In this document: one piece after another, positions 21,799 to 34,905 of the stretch
Numbering within the stretch: the stretch's first letter is position 1
How the letters are laid out: every line of letters begins with the position of its first letter
Origin: Gordionus sp. m RMFG-2023
Taxonomy: Eukaryota > Nematomorpha > Gordioida > Chordodea > Parachordodidae
Reading direction: 5' to 3'
Assembly (NCBI RefSeq): GCF_954871325.1
Contig: NC_088775.1
Location: 5,133,475-5,197,474 of the forward strand
DNA length: 64,000 nucleotides
Translations under genes and position numbers: made by a program
The notes under the pieces: generated by a model
Told to the model about the DNA's origin: nothing
Databases searched by the model: none
Seen by the model: the letters and a program-made list of their open reading frames with translations, nothing else

Positions 21799-24700
21799 AT
21801 TTTTATGATAATTAATTTTTATATTTTATTTTTTTGTATAGAATTTATGATTCTTTATCTAATCTTAATAATATAAATTTTTTAAATAAGAAAACTTTTA
21901 ACGATTCTATGTTTTGAATCATAAATTTTGTAAAGATATCCACAGATGTAATTTGAAGATTATTTAAACCTGAAATTTGTTCAGAAATATACTGCAAAAT
22001 CAAAAGGGTTTATATAGGAGGGGTGGGATAGGAATAATAAGGATAGTGTAGGTAATTATTCTCAAATAATTTTAAAACTATTAAACTTTGAGATTTAAAA
22101 ATTAAACCAAAATATGTATTTAACTATGATGCTTAAATGATTATCGAAAATTTTTCGCGAAAAATTGTTGGTAAAATTTTTTAAATGTTTAATTTAAATT
22201 TTGACATAACCAAAATTCACTTTTAAGAAATTTTTTAACTAATATTTAGATAATTTCATATATATGAATATTAACAATAACTATGATAGGTCAATATCCT
22301 AAAATAAACCTGAGGGCCGCTGAAGGTATTAACGGGGCGGGTATTAGCTATTTTGCATAAATTCATAAAATTACTGGCTCTGTTCCTATCGAAGGGTTCA
22401 AAGCTGGGTTAAAAAAACAAGTAAATAAAATGATGAGTGCCGATCATTTGGGAAAACATTGAAAAATTAATCCTGTAACAGCTTAGATCCTTAAATATTA
22501 ATTTTAGTTGTATCAATATATAAAAATCATATCCTAATAAACTTATATCCGTAGATTTTCTAAGAATGTAGTTTCTGGAAGAATATAGCCACCGGTGGAT
22601 GTTTTTTTGGGGTGGGGGGGGAGGAGCCTAGTAAATTTTTGTGTTGCAAACGATGATAATAACGAAATCGAAGACACATAAAAGTTATCCCTATTTATCG
22701 ATTTTTCATTTGACGTCAACAATGATGTTTTTGATAACATCGAATTTAAATCTTAATTTTTTTTATCCATTTATCAAATCTTATATTTTTTGAAATACAA
22801 AAAACGGCAAATGAAATATATTTAAAAAATAAATATAATAAAAATATTTTTATATAAAATACATTTTAAAAAAAATAATAATGTCGCCCTAGAGAGGAGT
22901 GCCGATGAAGGTAGAATTCTTAGCTGGGGTCGCTTGTAATCTGTCTCCTTTTTTTAATCTATGATTTTGCTAAAATTAAGGATCTCATTTCCGAACATGC
23001 CTAAGATGATGGTAAGGTAATAAAAACTTTTTGTGAGGCTAGTATATTTTTTTTATGGAGTTCAATAGTGTCTATAAAATTTTAAAATTGGGATGAGGGG
23101 GATAGGAGGAGTAAGACATATATATATATATATATATTATAAATAATGTATAATTTTAATAATAATTATAGCTATCTCGCGGAAATTCTCATAAAATTAA
23201 ACTCTACCCTCTATTAGCATTGCAATTAGAATAAAGAAACTGCGTCATGCTCCCTTCCCCCGAGGAAATAATTTTTCCAAATTTAAAATCACTTTAACAC
23301 AAAGCGTGTAAAACATTTTGAAATAAGTCTGAAAATTGGTAAGAATTAAACATTTAACAAAATTTATAACAATCGAGAATACATCAATAACAAACAGGCA
23401 ATGTTTTTATATACTATACTTATATTAATTTGTTATAAATGTTTCAATAACTTTATCACTTTGTAAAGATTTTATCGTTTTGCAATAATATTATATTTTA
23501 TTATAAAAAAATCGGGCTCATATATGTTGATGTTATAATTTATATACTACATAATTTAAAAAACAAATTATGTAATTAGAAAAATATATGGGGTTCTAAT
23601 ATTGCCATGAGAGGTTACAACAATATTAGAAAGTTTGAGTAGGGAATTATAACCCATATTTTGATTCTTGGCCGAAAAACACGGAATGGTTATATCATTC
23701 CGGTTTTTTGGAGAACAAACTTAGTTTTTAATAAGAAAAAGAATGATGCTATGTATGTATATGATTATAAAGATTGCACTATGTTCGGGTACAAAGATGG
23801 TCCTATAATAAACATTGAATGTTTTCAATGATCGAATTTTTGGCCTTATACTTAACCCTTAAGAGTCAAAATTGCTTTTTCTCCTAAAATATTCTTACTA
23901 ACAAATAAATCTCCACTTATAATATAAAAAATTTGATTGATTGACTCCGCTATTTATTCAATTTTAAATCATTTATCAAGCGCGATTTTTTTTAGATTTA
24001 AAAATTATGATTACCGGAAATATATTTCAGCATGTTTAGAATGCCTATCCTATGGTATAGACAATTTTTTTTTATTAGAATGTAAATTATATCAAGTTTA
24101 AAATCTCATAACAATTGTTTGAAATTCATAGGGTACGTATTCCAAACATGATGGAATAATACATTTCAGGTAAAATCAAATATTTAAATTTTAAAAAACG
24201 CGTTCAAAAAAATGATTTATAGTTCAAAGAATAACACATAGCCGGGAAAAACCCACATTGGCTCTAACTTATACATAAACTTATATAAAATATAAATATA
24301 AAAAAATTATCAAATTATAATTAACAATATTTCCAACTTTAACGCAATTGCGATGGGTTTAGCAAGTGGGTGGCAAAAATGTAAGTCAGTTTATAGTAAA
24401 TCATGTATTACTTCGTTTTATCGGGACAAAATTACAACAATAACAACTGTTTTGACCCTGCAGCTTATCATAGCTGTTTCTAAGAGAAACATTGCTTTAG
24501 TATATTTCTGAGAATTATCTTTTAAAGCATGGTGTTTTATTGAAGCGGAAGATAATTATAAACATCTATCGAGATCTATTCATTATATTATATATAAAAT
24601 TAATATTAATAATATATTATATTACCTTGCAAAAAGTTGAAAAAAAAATTATCATTGGAAGATATCATTAGGTTATTAATGATTATTGGTGGCAATTAAA

Positions 24701-24926
24701 TTTTTTTTTAAAAAAATATAGTAACGGATTTAAATTTAAAAATTAACTTAACAAATTAAATGTTTAACTTTTTTAACTTAAAAATATCTAAATATCAACA
24801 ACTAAAAAAATTAATGAAAAATGAAAACTATATGTATATTTTTTTTTCATGTTAAATAGGATACAGATACTCATTTAAAAAAAAGTAACCTACAAAATGA
24901 ATACTATTTGCCACCATGTTTATAAA
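21799..24926. other. A/T-rich intergenic stretch, no recognised gene
   Basis: Three less A/T-biased patches stand out. At 22,316-22,470 (plus) a frame reads RAAEGINGAGISYF, a stop, then KITGSVPIEGFKAGLKKQ and VNKMMSADHLGKH; it is not recognised and looks like a broken coding remnant. At 23,680-23,850 (plus) a frame reads RNGYIIPVFWRTNLVFNKKK and DAMYVYDYKDCTMFGYKDG, also not recognised. At 24,350-24,480 (plus) a frame reads MGLASGWQKCKSVYSKSC. None has supporting splice sites. Confidence 0.4.
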
Positions 24927-25070
24927 AGTCAAGTTCTTAATAATAGATGGCAGAAAGGCAGGACCTCTATTTACCAAATCACTAGGCATGCATATCATTA
25001 TTTTGGCTAAAATCTTAATTTGGCCGTTTTTTTAAAAAATTTACATAAATCGGACCGTTTAACCACGCTA
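24927..25070. mobile_element. Degraded hAT-type MITE (family B)
   Basis: It shares gatggcagaaagg, tcattattttggctaaaatc and the terminal ggaccgtttaaccacgcta with the copy at 4,109. Flanks tttataaa and tctataaa match at 7 of 8 positions. Confidence 0.65.
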
Positions 25071-27175
25071 TCTATAAAAGATTGTTATAAAATGTAATGG
25101 GGAGTGTTTAATCTCATTAATAAAAAACAGTAACAGATTACATTACCCCCTTGTTATAATAAATATTTACTATAAATATATAAATATAATGAGGTTAAAA
25201 ACCCACTTAACTCAGCAAATACTTTCCATATCTATAAATATTTTGGTATCAAAAATTTACCAATTTAATTTTTTTTATTTTTAAAATATATCCATTTCTC
25301 ACTTTGATAAAACCTAATTAATATTTTCTATGACTCAAAAATGTGTGTAATTCATTTGATATTATGGATATTCTTTTTCAATTTCGCGAGAAGTAAACAA
25401 TTTTTTTTATTTTTCAAGTTAGTTTTTTTATTTTTTGATAATAAATGATTACATACGTATACGCTTTTATATAAAGGCGGATTAGGAGAGTTTGGAGGTA
25501 AATATTTTATATTTTTTATATTAGAATTTTAAAATTATATGCACTATTGAACGATAAATATATATTTGAAAAAAAAAAACAAATGAGGATATATTAAAAA
25601 AAATTAAATTTAAAAACATATATAAATCTATGAAGAAAAATAAAAATAAAAAAAAGAACTAAGTGGGAAAAAAAAATATTTAACAAAAAGTTTACATATC
25701 ACCCTGGAGAAAAGTGAATACTTAAAAAATTGGATTGGAAGATTTTCAGGGAAATCTGCTGACGAAGATAAAATCTTTCATTGGGGTCCCCTATGAATCA
25801 TGTATTATTTATGGTTAATAAAAATTTAAAATATATATTTTTTATAAATATTATTTTACTACTTAAATGAGCTATCAGACATATTTTACCCAAATCGGGG
25901 GAAATAATTTTTTTTTTAGCAAATAAAATATTTTCATTTCTCAGAGCCCCCTATGAAATTAATCTGCATTTTATTTACAATAAAAAAAGATTAATTTTTT
26001 TTATATTAAATTAATGTAATATAATAAGAGGGAGACCATTTAATTTCTTTGATATATTGATATAATATTTAAATTTATATGAACATTAAGAATATACATA
26101 TATTACGTGTTAAATATATGCCAAAATAAAATAAAAAAGGAGTAAAGACAAATAAAAATACTATTATAAACGATAGATAATATGCTACACTAACAAGGAA
26201 ACATGAATTGATAAGAAATTTTATTCGCAAATTTCTGTACTATCTAGCTAACACAGAAATTATTCATTATGAACACCCATGAGATGGGCAATTTATCTTC
26301 TGCCTCAAATATAACAAATTAATAATTTTTTTTTAATTATCAAACAAATTATTTAAAAAATCAACATAAAACAACTTAAAAAACGCATCAAATCTATTAT
26401 TTCCTCCAAAATTCTTACTTAATTTTTTATAGCGCGTTTTGTTTCATAACATAAAATAAACATATCGAAATATTTATTTAAATTGTGACGATGTTTTTTT
26501 AAAATATTTTGGGGTTTAATTCCAATCAGAATTGACATGATTTTCCTTCAAAAGGGTGTTTAATATATAAGTACTATATTTAAAAAAGTCCAATAAAAGA
26601 ATGTTCAAAGTTTTAAAACTATCTTATTATAAAATCGAAATTTTATTTTACAAATAATTTATAAAAAATAATCGTAAACATATTATTTTTGTTCTTTTTG
26701 CGTATAAGATTAACAACAACAAGCAAAATAAGAGTTCAAATAAATTTAAAATATATTTTATTAAAGTATAAAAATATAATATAAGAAAATATATTAATGA
26801 TATTATTGGAATCATTTGTGTTTTGTACGCCACTTATTTGGGGTACACTTATTGGATAATTCGAATATATGTTTAAGAATTTGTTTGTTTAGACAGGAAT
26901 TCGTTTAGGTAGGCTAATCAGGCGTATCAAAAGGTGTTTGAGTAAAGATTTAGCGAAGATTCGAGTAATAATCTTTTTTTCTTGTCTTTGGGCAACAACA
27001 TAATTATTATCCTATCTTGGCAAGTAAGATTCCATTTGGGATTTCTATGTGATCAACATAATTTCTTTCATTTTTTGGCAACTTTTTGAAAATAAAAATA
27101 AATTTAGCTTCTTCTATCCATGTCTAATGCTATAATATGATTTTTGTTTGGATATTTTTATACATACCTTGATAT
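25071..27175. other. A/T-rich intergenic stretch, nothing recognised
   Basis: Homopolymer-rich sequence. A short frame at about 25,685-25,785 (plus) reads EKSEYLKNWIGRFSGKSADE without recognisable similarity or convincing exon borders. Confidence 0.4.
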
Positions 27176-27502
27176 CAGTGGCGTAGCTACGGGGGTGGTT
27201 AGAGAAATTTTTTTTTTAGATTATACGTTCAAAAGACTTAAAAGTGATTTTATATCAATTATATTTTTCTGGTTTTGAAGTTTGTGGAAGGATATTATAT
27301 TACTATTGAAATTATTCCGGATTACTATAAAGTCATTGAGAATAATCTACTAAATTATAATAACATAATATTGATGCATTTAAAAAATATATTTATTATA
27401 AATTATCGAAGATATGGTTAGGATGTAAGATAAACCCGGCCGAAGGCTGGGCAAAAGGGCCGAATGGACTCCCTCTAAGTAAAATTCCTAGCTACGCCAC
27501 TG
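27176..27502. mobile_element. hAT MITE with CAGTGGCGTAGCTA ends
   Basis: It is a 327-bp element. It starts cagtggcgtagctacggg and ends cctagctacgccactg, the classical hAT terminal inverted repeat. Flanks cttgatat and cctgatat match at 7 of 8 positions. It has no coding capacity. Inside are a G/C-rich block (ccggccgaaggctgggc) and A/T-rich filler. Confidence 0.9.
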
Positions 27503-28689
27503 CCTGATATATATCTTTTCTTTTAATCAAGTCATTTTTAAAACCCATAGTCTCTGGGCCTAATAAGTATCTAAAATGAATATTAGGTTATTTAAACAAG
27601 GCTATAAATTAAATTTAAATACAAGTCAGTCGATGATCCTTTTGATAACTATCATTAAGGTTTATTTTTTGCTTCTTCAATATCTGCCGCGGAATAATGT
27701 ATGCGAAATCAGACTTTATGTTCCTTTTATATAAATTGAACTGCATAATTATTTTTTTCCCTAAGTTTGCCATGAAAATTTGTTATCAATATCGATTGTA
27801 GAATATAAATTTGTTATCAAAATCGGTTGTAGAATTACAAATTTTATCAAAATCGGTTGAAGAATTGTCTACAATAATATATTTAAAAAAAGCTTTCATT
27901 AAATCTTAACACCATGATTTAGACCCTAGGACTTCGAGACACTGTATATTCAATTTCATATCTTTTAGCATTCATTTTATATATTTGTCCAGATAAATTC
28001 ATTTCTCATAATGATGAATAATAAAGTCGTCAAAAAATATTCTCATTAGATTTTCTGATTACCATATTGACTATGTTACAAAAATTTAAGACAAGCCTGG
28101 TCCCCTAAGATATAAATTTGCCCATTAACAATAATACAATAATATAAAATATAAAACTTTAGGTTAAAAAAAAGTAAAAGCAAATTAATCACTGATTTAT
28201 TTAATATTTCTTCTTAAAATCATTTAGATGATTACTTAATATAAATGCTGAGAAAAAGTTGTAGACATTAATAGCTTTCAGTATATTTTTAAATAATTGA
28301 ACTATTCCCAAGCTAAACCCTTTCATTAAACTTAAACAAGACTAAATTCTGCTTTCTTAACAAGCCACCAAATTTGGAAGGCTATAAAATATTCACTCCC
28401 CTAGCCTTTTCAAAGGTTTGCATTGCATGAACCATATACTATGCTATGCCATTTAAGGGTATATCGAAGCGTGTTTTGAATATGTAAATGCCTGTACATG
28501 CCAAAATCTTTGCATTTTTCCGTTAATCAACCTTTTTACAACGAATTCATAAACAGGACAAATTCAAAATATTTTTGGAAAAAATTTTCACTAATTAAAT
28601 CCATTGAATTGGTCACACCACACAGTTACCCATCTATGATCTTGATTATCATTTTTATTATCCAGGTTTAAAAAAAAGCTCAATCAGGC
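27503..28689. other. A/T-rich stretch with one possible minus-strand exon
   Basis: On the minus strand about 27,616-27,714 is open and less A/T-biased (SDFAYIIPRQILKKQKINL), preceded by cataaag, a possible acceptor. It could be a terminal exon of the candidate gene at 31,566-31,989, but nothing ties them together. A short direct repeat, 'tatcaaaatcggttg(t/a)agaatt', occurs three times at 27,780-27,870. Confidence 0.35.
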
Positions 28690-29190
28690 TTCATATGCTC
28701 CATTGCCTGTTAGTTGACGCAATCAACAAACCATCAATCATTACTAATAAAGATATGACAGCCAATCCATTTAGATTGAATTTAACTCCTTCAATCAGAC
28801 AGACTTTGCTTTCGTGAATGGTTAAAATCACTCCCTAACCTTGGTTATCTCTTATCCGAAGAACAATTGAATGTTGTCATTGGTTTACGTTACAGTCACA
28901 TACATCAAAAACAAATCATCAGTTGATTCAGAGGGTAACCAGCACCACACAGCTATAAATCATATAATCAATGTCTAGTTACCAGCATACATTTCGAACC
29001 ATCTTGAGCTCACAAATTTATTTCAGGTAGATGGCTTAAAACCTTATGATATGATAACTATATCTAGGGCCCTCGACAAATCACTAATATGGGACTACAT
29101 GTGTGTCTCTTCATTCTTAACATCGATAACTGCTAACCCAATAAGAAAAATCTCAGTAACTTCCTTTAATCCAATTTTGACTTCAGAAAG
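28690..29190 (+). mobile_element. Fragment resembling the LINE at 13,680
   Basis: A frame at about 28,850-28,900 reads LSEEQLNVVIGLRYSH, and one at 29,028-29,150 reads DGLKPYDMITISRALDKSLI followed by WDYMCVSS. These correspond to the 'LR.AVGLRL' and 'DG.RPDG.T...R...L.WD.TC' parts of the restriction-like C-terminus of the same LINE family. Stops interrupt it and no RT part is visible. Confidence 0.45.
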
Positions 29191-29352
29191 GGTCATTTTT
29201 CGCCATTAATCTTTATTAGCAGCAAAATTCAGCATTTTACAATTGAGCCGAGGAATTTTTATAACGTCAAAAAATTCGAATAGAAATTTTTGGATATAAT
29301 TATTGTTCTTTTTTTTTTTGGGAACACAATTATAAAATTGCATTTTTAATTT

Positions 29353-31108
29353 TATTAAATCGATTAAAGTTTAAAAAACGATAATGAATTTTATTTGTAA
29401 TTCTTTTGGTATATATACATTTATATAATTATCCAATTTAACTTCTAATAATATGCAATTTGATTAACCTCGATAATATAATATTACATGTCGGAAAGTT
29501 ATAATATAATATACAAATAACGTCCTTTTAAAATATATAACGTGACTTTTTAAAATATATCTTAACATTTACAATAATAAATTCAGATGTAACATATCTT
29601 CTTTCCCACCAAGTTAAGATCGTCTACCAATCTTTTTATTTACCAAGTTCAAATTCATCTATTAATTTTTTTGTTGGCTTTAGTTCCCTTGTTGGATAAC
29701 CCGTTTGCCTTCCTTTTTGAGTTCAATTGTTATAATTGATTTGATTTCTTCTGGTTCTTCCCTTTCTTCCCTTATTCGTAGTTGGTCGCTTCCCTTTCTT
29801 CCCTTATTCGTAGTTGGTTGGAATGTTTTAATACGGTTTTGTACATTTTTTTCTTCTTCTCTTTTCCAGGATTGTGATGGCGATTCTAGTTTTTCGACCA
29901 ATTGTTCCCACCATCACTGTTTTATTTTCGCTTGTTATTTTATCATCATTTATCTGTAGATATAGGATTTTTGCGATTCATTGGTAGAAATATTCTCAAT
30001 CGTAGTTCACCTGAAGTTTTACGTATCACTACCATTGGATTACTCCAGGTTACTTGATATAGTTTGTCAATATTCACGTTACCATTATCATTATATTGTT
30101 GATCATGTTAATTTCTACATATGTTGTTAACGAAGTCAAATAGGCTGTGTCAAATTTTATAATCCACGGAAATTCAAATAGGCTGTATCAATCATTTTGA
30201 TAGTGCCCTTTATCATTCTATAGTCCATGGAATAGATAGGCTGCATCAATCATTTTGATTGTGCCCTTTATCATATAAATTCTATAATCCATGGAATCTA
30301 AATAGGCTGCATCTATCCTTTTGATAGTGCCCTTTATCATTATCATAAATTCTATAATCCATAGATTCTAAGGCTGCATCTATCCTTTTGATAGTGCCCT
30401 TTATCATTATCATAAATTCTATAATCCATGGAAATCTAAATAGGCTGCATCAATCATTTTGATAGTGCCCTTTATCATTATCATTATAATAAATTCTATA
30501 ATTTGGTTTTTTTAACGGTTGGTCTTCGTCTTTAGTATCTGGGTAGTAAACATAGTTCTCCGGCGATTAATTGATCGCGTATTCTTAGTTCTTTATTATG
30601 GATTCAGTAGGGCCGCGACTTAATCTAATGAAATCAATTCCTCCTCTAAGTCGTCAATAGAAAATTTTGAGGATTTTTTATGTGTCTATAGTCATCAATA
30701 GCCCATTTATCTCATTCATCTTTTATCCATAATTTCTGAACTAATCTATTATTATTTTTTTTATTTTTTTTATAACAGGAAAGAAAAATTATAATTCTAT
30801 ATAACATTTAACTTGTCCGAAGACCGAAAACCGCGCGACCTTTTACCTCGTCGCCAAATATTAAATCGATTAAAGTTTAAAAAACGAAAATGAATTTTAT
30901 TTGTAATTCTTTTGGCATATATACATTTATATAATTATCCAATTTAACTTCTAATAATATGCAAATGCAATTTGATTAACCTCGATAATATAATATTACA
31001 TGTCGGATAGTTATAATATAATATACAAATAACGTCCTTTTAAAATATATAAAGTGACCTTTTAAAATATATCTTAACCTTTACAATAATAAATATTCAG
31101 ATGTAACA
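29353..31108 (-). mobile_element. Small Ty3/gypsy-type LTR retrotransposon fossil
   Basis: It is a 1,756-bp element with two direct terminal repeats of about 242 bp (29,353-29,594) and 250 bp (30,859-31,108). They differ by only a few substitutions and short indels, so the insertion is fairly recent. Read on the minus strand, each repeat starts TGTTACATCTGAAT and ends ATCGATTTAATA. A 5-bp duplication AATTT flanks the element. Next to the 5' repeat is TTTGGCGACGAGGT, the usual primer-site region of gypsy-like elements. Next to the 3' repeat is a purine-rich tract (GGTGGGAAAGAAGATA). The interior is only about 1.26 kb, with one short charged, gag-like stretch and a tandem repeat and no polymerase. 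It is a broken, non-autonomous copy. Confidence 0.85.
30142..30500. repeat. Tandem repeat inside the LTR element, about 38-71 bp period
   Basis: Six copies of aggctg(c/t)(a/g)tc... followed in most copies by ttttgatagtgccctttatc and ctataatccatgga start at 30,142, 30,180, 30,238, 30,304, 30,371 and 30,442. The last four are spaced 66-71 bp apart. A second tandem pair (tcttcccttattcgtagttgg) lies at about 29,760-29,820. Confidence 0.85.
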
Positions 31109-31356
31109 AATTTTAACAGCGTTTTAATTTTATAATGTTTAATTGTGTTTAAAATATTATGTTTTTTAAAAAATTAATAAAATAAAAATCCGAGTTTTGT
31201 ATTTTATATTTCGAAAAACAAAAAAATATGTTGAGTTTAAAAATTATTCACATTGATATTTAAAATTTTTTTTTCTTCTAACAAACAACTTAGCATTTTT
31301 TTGTAAAATATTTCTTCTCATTTAATTGACGATGAATGTGGATTAACTTGTCAAAG

Positions 31357-31531
31357 TTAGTGTTGTTAAATGGCTCTATTTATAAAAATAATATAGCCCC
31401 AATATTTTAGCCAAGAAATAATTAGGCGCAGAAAAATTTGGACATCTATTAACAAAGTCTCGAAGCTTGCGTGATATTATTTTGGCCAAAATTTTAATTT
31501 AAAATTGGCTAGATCTAACCTTAACAACACA
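31357..31531. mobile_element. hAT-type MITE (family A)
   Basis: It starts ttagtgttgttaaatggctc and ends aaccttaacaacaca, with the family core (ccaatattttagccaagaaa, gacatctattaac). Flanks tgtcaaag and tgtaaatg match at 6 of 8 positions. Confidence 0.75.
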
Positions 31532-31565
31532 TGTAAATGAGATTGTTTTATGAATACATTTTTAC

Positions 31566-31989
31566 CTTTAAAGCTAGTGCTTCTGGATCTGGAGGTAAAA
31601 AAATTTAATTTATATAAATAATAAAATTATGAAGAGAGAGATTTTTTTTTAAATATTACAATAAATAATTGTAGATTTAATTAAAGGTTTTTAAATTCTT
31701 TAAAGTCATATTTTTTTATTATAAATAATTTTTTTAGTAATCATGAATTAGATTTTAAATATAACAAAAGTGAAAAAAAAATAAACCTAAATAAATTCTT
31801 ATTATTTAATCTATATATAAAAAAAAAATTTACGTTCTTTATGTCAAATGCAGTTAATTACAATAAACTTAACGTAATCAATAAGTGCGTAATAAATATA
31901 AAAAACCTAATAAAAAAATTCCGGGAACATACATACCTTCTAAAACGTGATGTAAATAATCCTCGAAATCTTTGAATTGTTTCCGATTT
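31566..31989 (-). CDS. Two candidate exons of an unrecognised gene
   Basis: Exon 31,937-31,989 (53 bp) and exon 31,566-31,588 (23 bp) on the minus strand have GT-AG borders (tttaaag|A...GAAG|gtatgt and ctccag|AT...AAAG|gtaaaa). The phases agree, and together they read NRKQFKDFEDYLHHVLED followed by PEALALK. The sequence is helical and charged and resembles the last helix of PX domains, but this is not secure. No neighbouring exons were confirmed. The family-A MITE at 31,357 would lie in the next intron. Confidence 0.4.
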
Positions 31990-33159
31990 CTTTAAAATAT
32001 TCAGAATTTACAATTTTTTTGCAGTAGTTCTTCGAGGGAAACAGCCTCTACTTGATAAATTAATAAAGGAAGTCGGCAATTTAGATCCTTAAATTTGGAA
32101 GTAGGATTGACTCTAAATGCCAGGCCGTTCTTGCTGTGGCAGGAAGAGAGTCTGGTATTGTATCGGGTCTAAGTTTGATTTTTGTCCAGAACCTTCACAT
32201 ACCATTAAATTGCGCCGAGGGATTTTCAAGGAGACTGCTTTTATTCATTTTATGTAAATAAATAATCCTAATCTTATATTATGTGACATTATTGTAATAA
32301 ATAATTTGACCCATCAACTTAATGAAGTCTAAATTTTCTTATAATTATCCTGGATCTCTCCTCGGAAAACTAGTTTAATTCCTCATTGTAGCTTCCAAAA
32401 ATAATTTACTCTATGTAAACTTTTTCTAAATACTTTTCCGAACCTCAAATCTAATGAGATATTTTTTTTTATCGTATATATCAAAAAATAATATATGGCT
32501 TGAGTTAGCTCTTGGCTATTCCTTTACTTATAATATTATTAAATCATAAATCAATTCTTATAAAAAATATTCAACAAATTATCCACATAATCCTGTATAT
32601 ATAAAAATCATCTTACAGCTTAGAAGGTCTTGATATTGGTTTATGAATTTATATTTTTAAAACTTTTATAATCGTCTATGTTTTCACAACCTTAATCATT
32701 TAAGAATCTTAAGGCCGGAATACCTTAGTAAATTCGGAGTACTAAGCCTTCCTTCATCCTCATTTCAAAATACATATCGCATCTATACAAGGTAACTGAT
32801 TTCTCACCTACTCCTAGACGAGTTCTTTTGGGAACATGCTAATCATATCTTACTTCAATTGGTAATATTAACGTGTTTTTCTAGGAATTTCTGATATATG
32901 GGAATATCAATTGGATTAAGTTCATGTTGGAAGGTGATATGCGCCTTTTATATATGAATCAACTAAAATTTAATCCTAAAATGGTTCAACGATTTATTTT
33001 TCTTATTAAAAGAGTTTGGTTGGTTATTTTTATTTTTATTAGCTTGAAAATATTGATTGGCTGATCCAAAGGTTTTTCCATGAAATGTTTGTGGATCAAA
33101 AATTTCGCATGTTATGGTAATTTAATATTCAAAACAGGAATGGAATTTTATAACAAAGC
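31990..33159. other. Mostly non-coding stretch, no recognised gene
   Basis: A patch at 32,080-32,230 is less A/T-biased. On the minus strand parts read KDLNCRLPLLIYQ, VEAVSLEELLQKN and SLLENPSAQFNG, but no consistent exon chain could be built. A similar short string (ttgcgccgagggattttc against ttgagccgaggaattttt) also occurs near 29,240. Confidence 0.35.
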
Positions 33160-34905
33160 AAAGTGTTCCTGATAGAAAATTTTTCAAAGAAAATTAATGC
33201 ATTCAAGGTAGGTTTTAGATTCAATAAAGGAAACATCTTCAGGTACCCGAAAAATGATTTATTGTACTTAGAAATGTGGAAGAGAATAGCTACAAAGGCG
33301 GTGGCTAGAGCCAAAGGTATGGCATACGATGACATATACGAGGAAATACATACTAAAATAAAATATACAGATTAGTCAAACAGCGAGAAAAGAATTCTAG
33401 GAATATAAACGGAGCTCCGAAAGGAATCAAAAATAAAGAAGGGAAATTGAAAATAAAGGAAAAAGTTTTCAGGAGCTTCGCAACTTTAATCCCCACATAC
33501 ACATCTAGATTAACAGTCAAAACCTTAGCCAATAACAGAACAAGGTATAATCACATGCCTCAAGCATAAGAAAAACAACAAAGCTAGGGGTCCCGATGAT
33601 ATTCTAATAGAAAGCCTTAGGAGATAATGGAATACACATCCTTAAAATACTGGGAAACGAAGAGATTCCTCAAAAATAATGGCAAGAGCTATCTAGTTCC
33701 TATCTTCAAAAATAAAAGGGGCATAAAACTAATGTCACACTGTCTTAAACTCTACGAAAAAATAAGAGACATAATCGAAATAGGAGAGACTCAGTTTGGC
33801 TTTATGTCTGGAAGATCAACGATAGATGCAATCCACGCAATTAGACAAATGAGTGAAAAATACAGGGAAAAGAACAAAAGCAACACATGGTCTTTCTCCA
33901 TCAAGAAAAGGTTTTCAATAGAATCCCAAGAAAACTTATCAGATGGGCCTTACGCCACAAAAAGATTCTTGAAAAATATATAAGAATAATATAAGATATG
34001 TATATGAGCCATACAAAAATAGTTCCTAGCACAACTAATACTTCAACAGGCTTCACAACAGCCTAGGGATTCATCAAGTGTCGGCTCTCAGCCCACTTCT
34101 CTTCATAACAGTAATGGATGTATTAGCACTCAATACCACAAACAGTCCCGTGGAATATGATATTTGCAGATAAAATTGTGATACTGGTCGAATACTATGA
34201 TGAAATGAAAGAAAGATTAGTGAGCTGGATAAATATCCTAGAAAAGCACGGACTATAAATAGAGAAAAGACGGAGTATATGGTGATAGGAGGGGATGAAA
34301 CAATGAGCATTGATATAAATGAATGGCAGATATCGGCAATTGAAAGCTGCAAATATTTGGGTTCCGCTATACAAGCAAACGGCACAATTGAGAAAGAGAT
34401 AAAGAGTAAAATTAATCAAGGGTAGTTAAAGTGGAGATTTTTATCTGGAGTGCTCTTTGACAAAAGAATCCCACACAAATTGAAGATTTGCAGTTCCATA
34501 ATACAACCAACTATTCTATATAATGGCCAACCAAAGAATTAAGACGAAAGAAGTCTACAAACTATGAAGATGAGTGCTGAGGATGATTGATGGGGTAACA
34601 AGAAAGGATAAAGTGCGCAGTACAAAATTACTAGGAAGTTTAAAGGTAGTGCCCATTAAGACTAATATAATGGTAAACAGACTTAGGTGGTATGGGCACA
34701 CCAAATTAGAAGGCCTATGAACTATATATGATATATGGTTGAGTTGGAAGTGATGGGCAAACAGAAGAAGGCCTCAACTTCAATGGGACTACAAAGTTAG
34801 AGCCAATATTAAGAAGTATAAATTAGATAAAAGAGATAGCATGAATAACACAAAGAGGAGAAAGATATTGAAGGAGATTACCACCAGAAAAAAATAAAAG
34901 CTAAA
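33160..34905 (+). mobile_element. 5'-truncated RTE-type LINE relic
   Basis: The apurinic endonuclease part is missing. The relic begins in the linker (KAVARAKGMAYDDIYEEI at about 33,295-33,345) and runs through the RT domain. Recognisable parts are LVPIFKNKRG, GIKLMSHCLKLYEKI, FGFMSGRSTIDAIHAIRQM, SEKYREKNK, a degraded 'FDRIPRKLI' strand, SALSPLLF, and FADK at 34,162 where active elements have FADD. It continues with SCKYLGSAIQANG and IKSKINQG, and ends in the C-terminal RLRWYGH motif at about 34,682. Loss of the second catalytic aspartate and many stops and frameshifts show that it is dead. An A-rich tail begins near 34,890, beside the satellite array. Confidence 0.85.

Noticed and set aside
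29705-29959. Plus-strand open frame rich in Ser and Phe
   Set aside because: It is the complement of the purine-rich interior of the LTR fossil; nothing supports a gene.
34074-34419. Minus-strand open frames of 103 and 74 codons
   Set aside because: They are antisense to the RTE-type LINE, whose plus-strand reading contains RT motifs.
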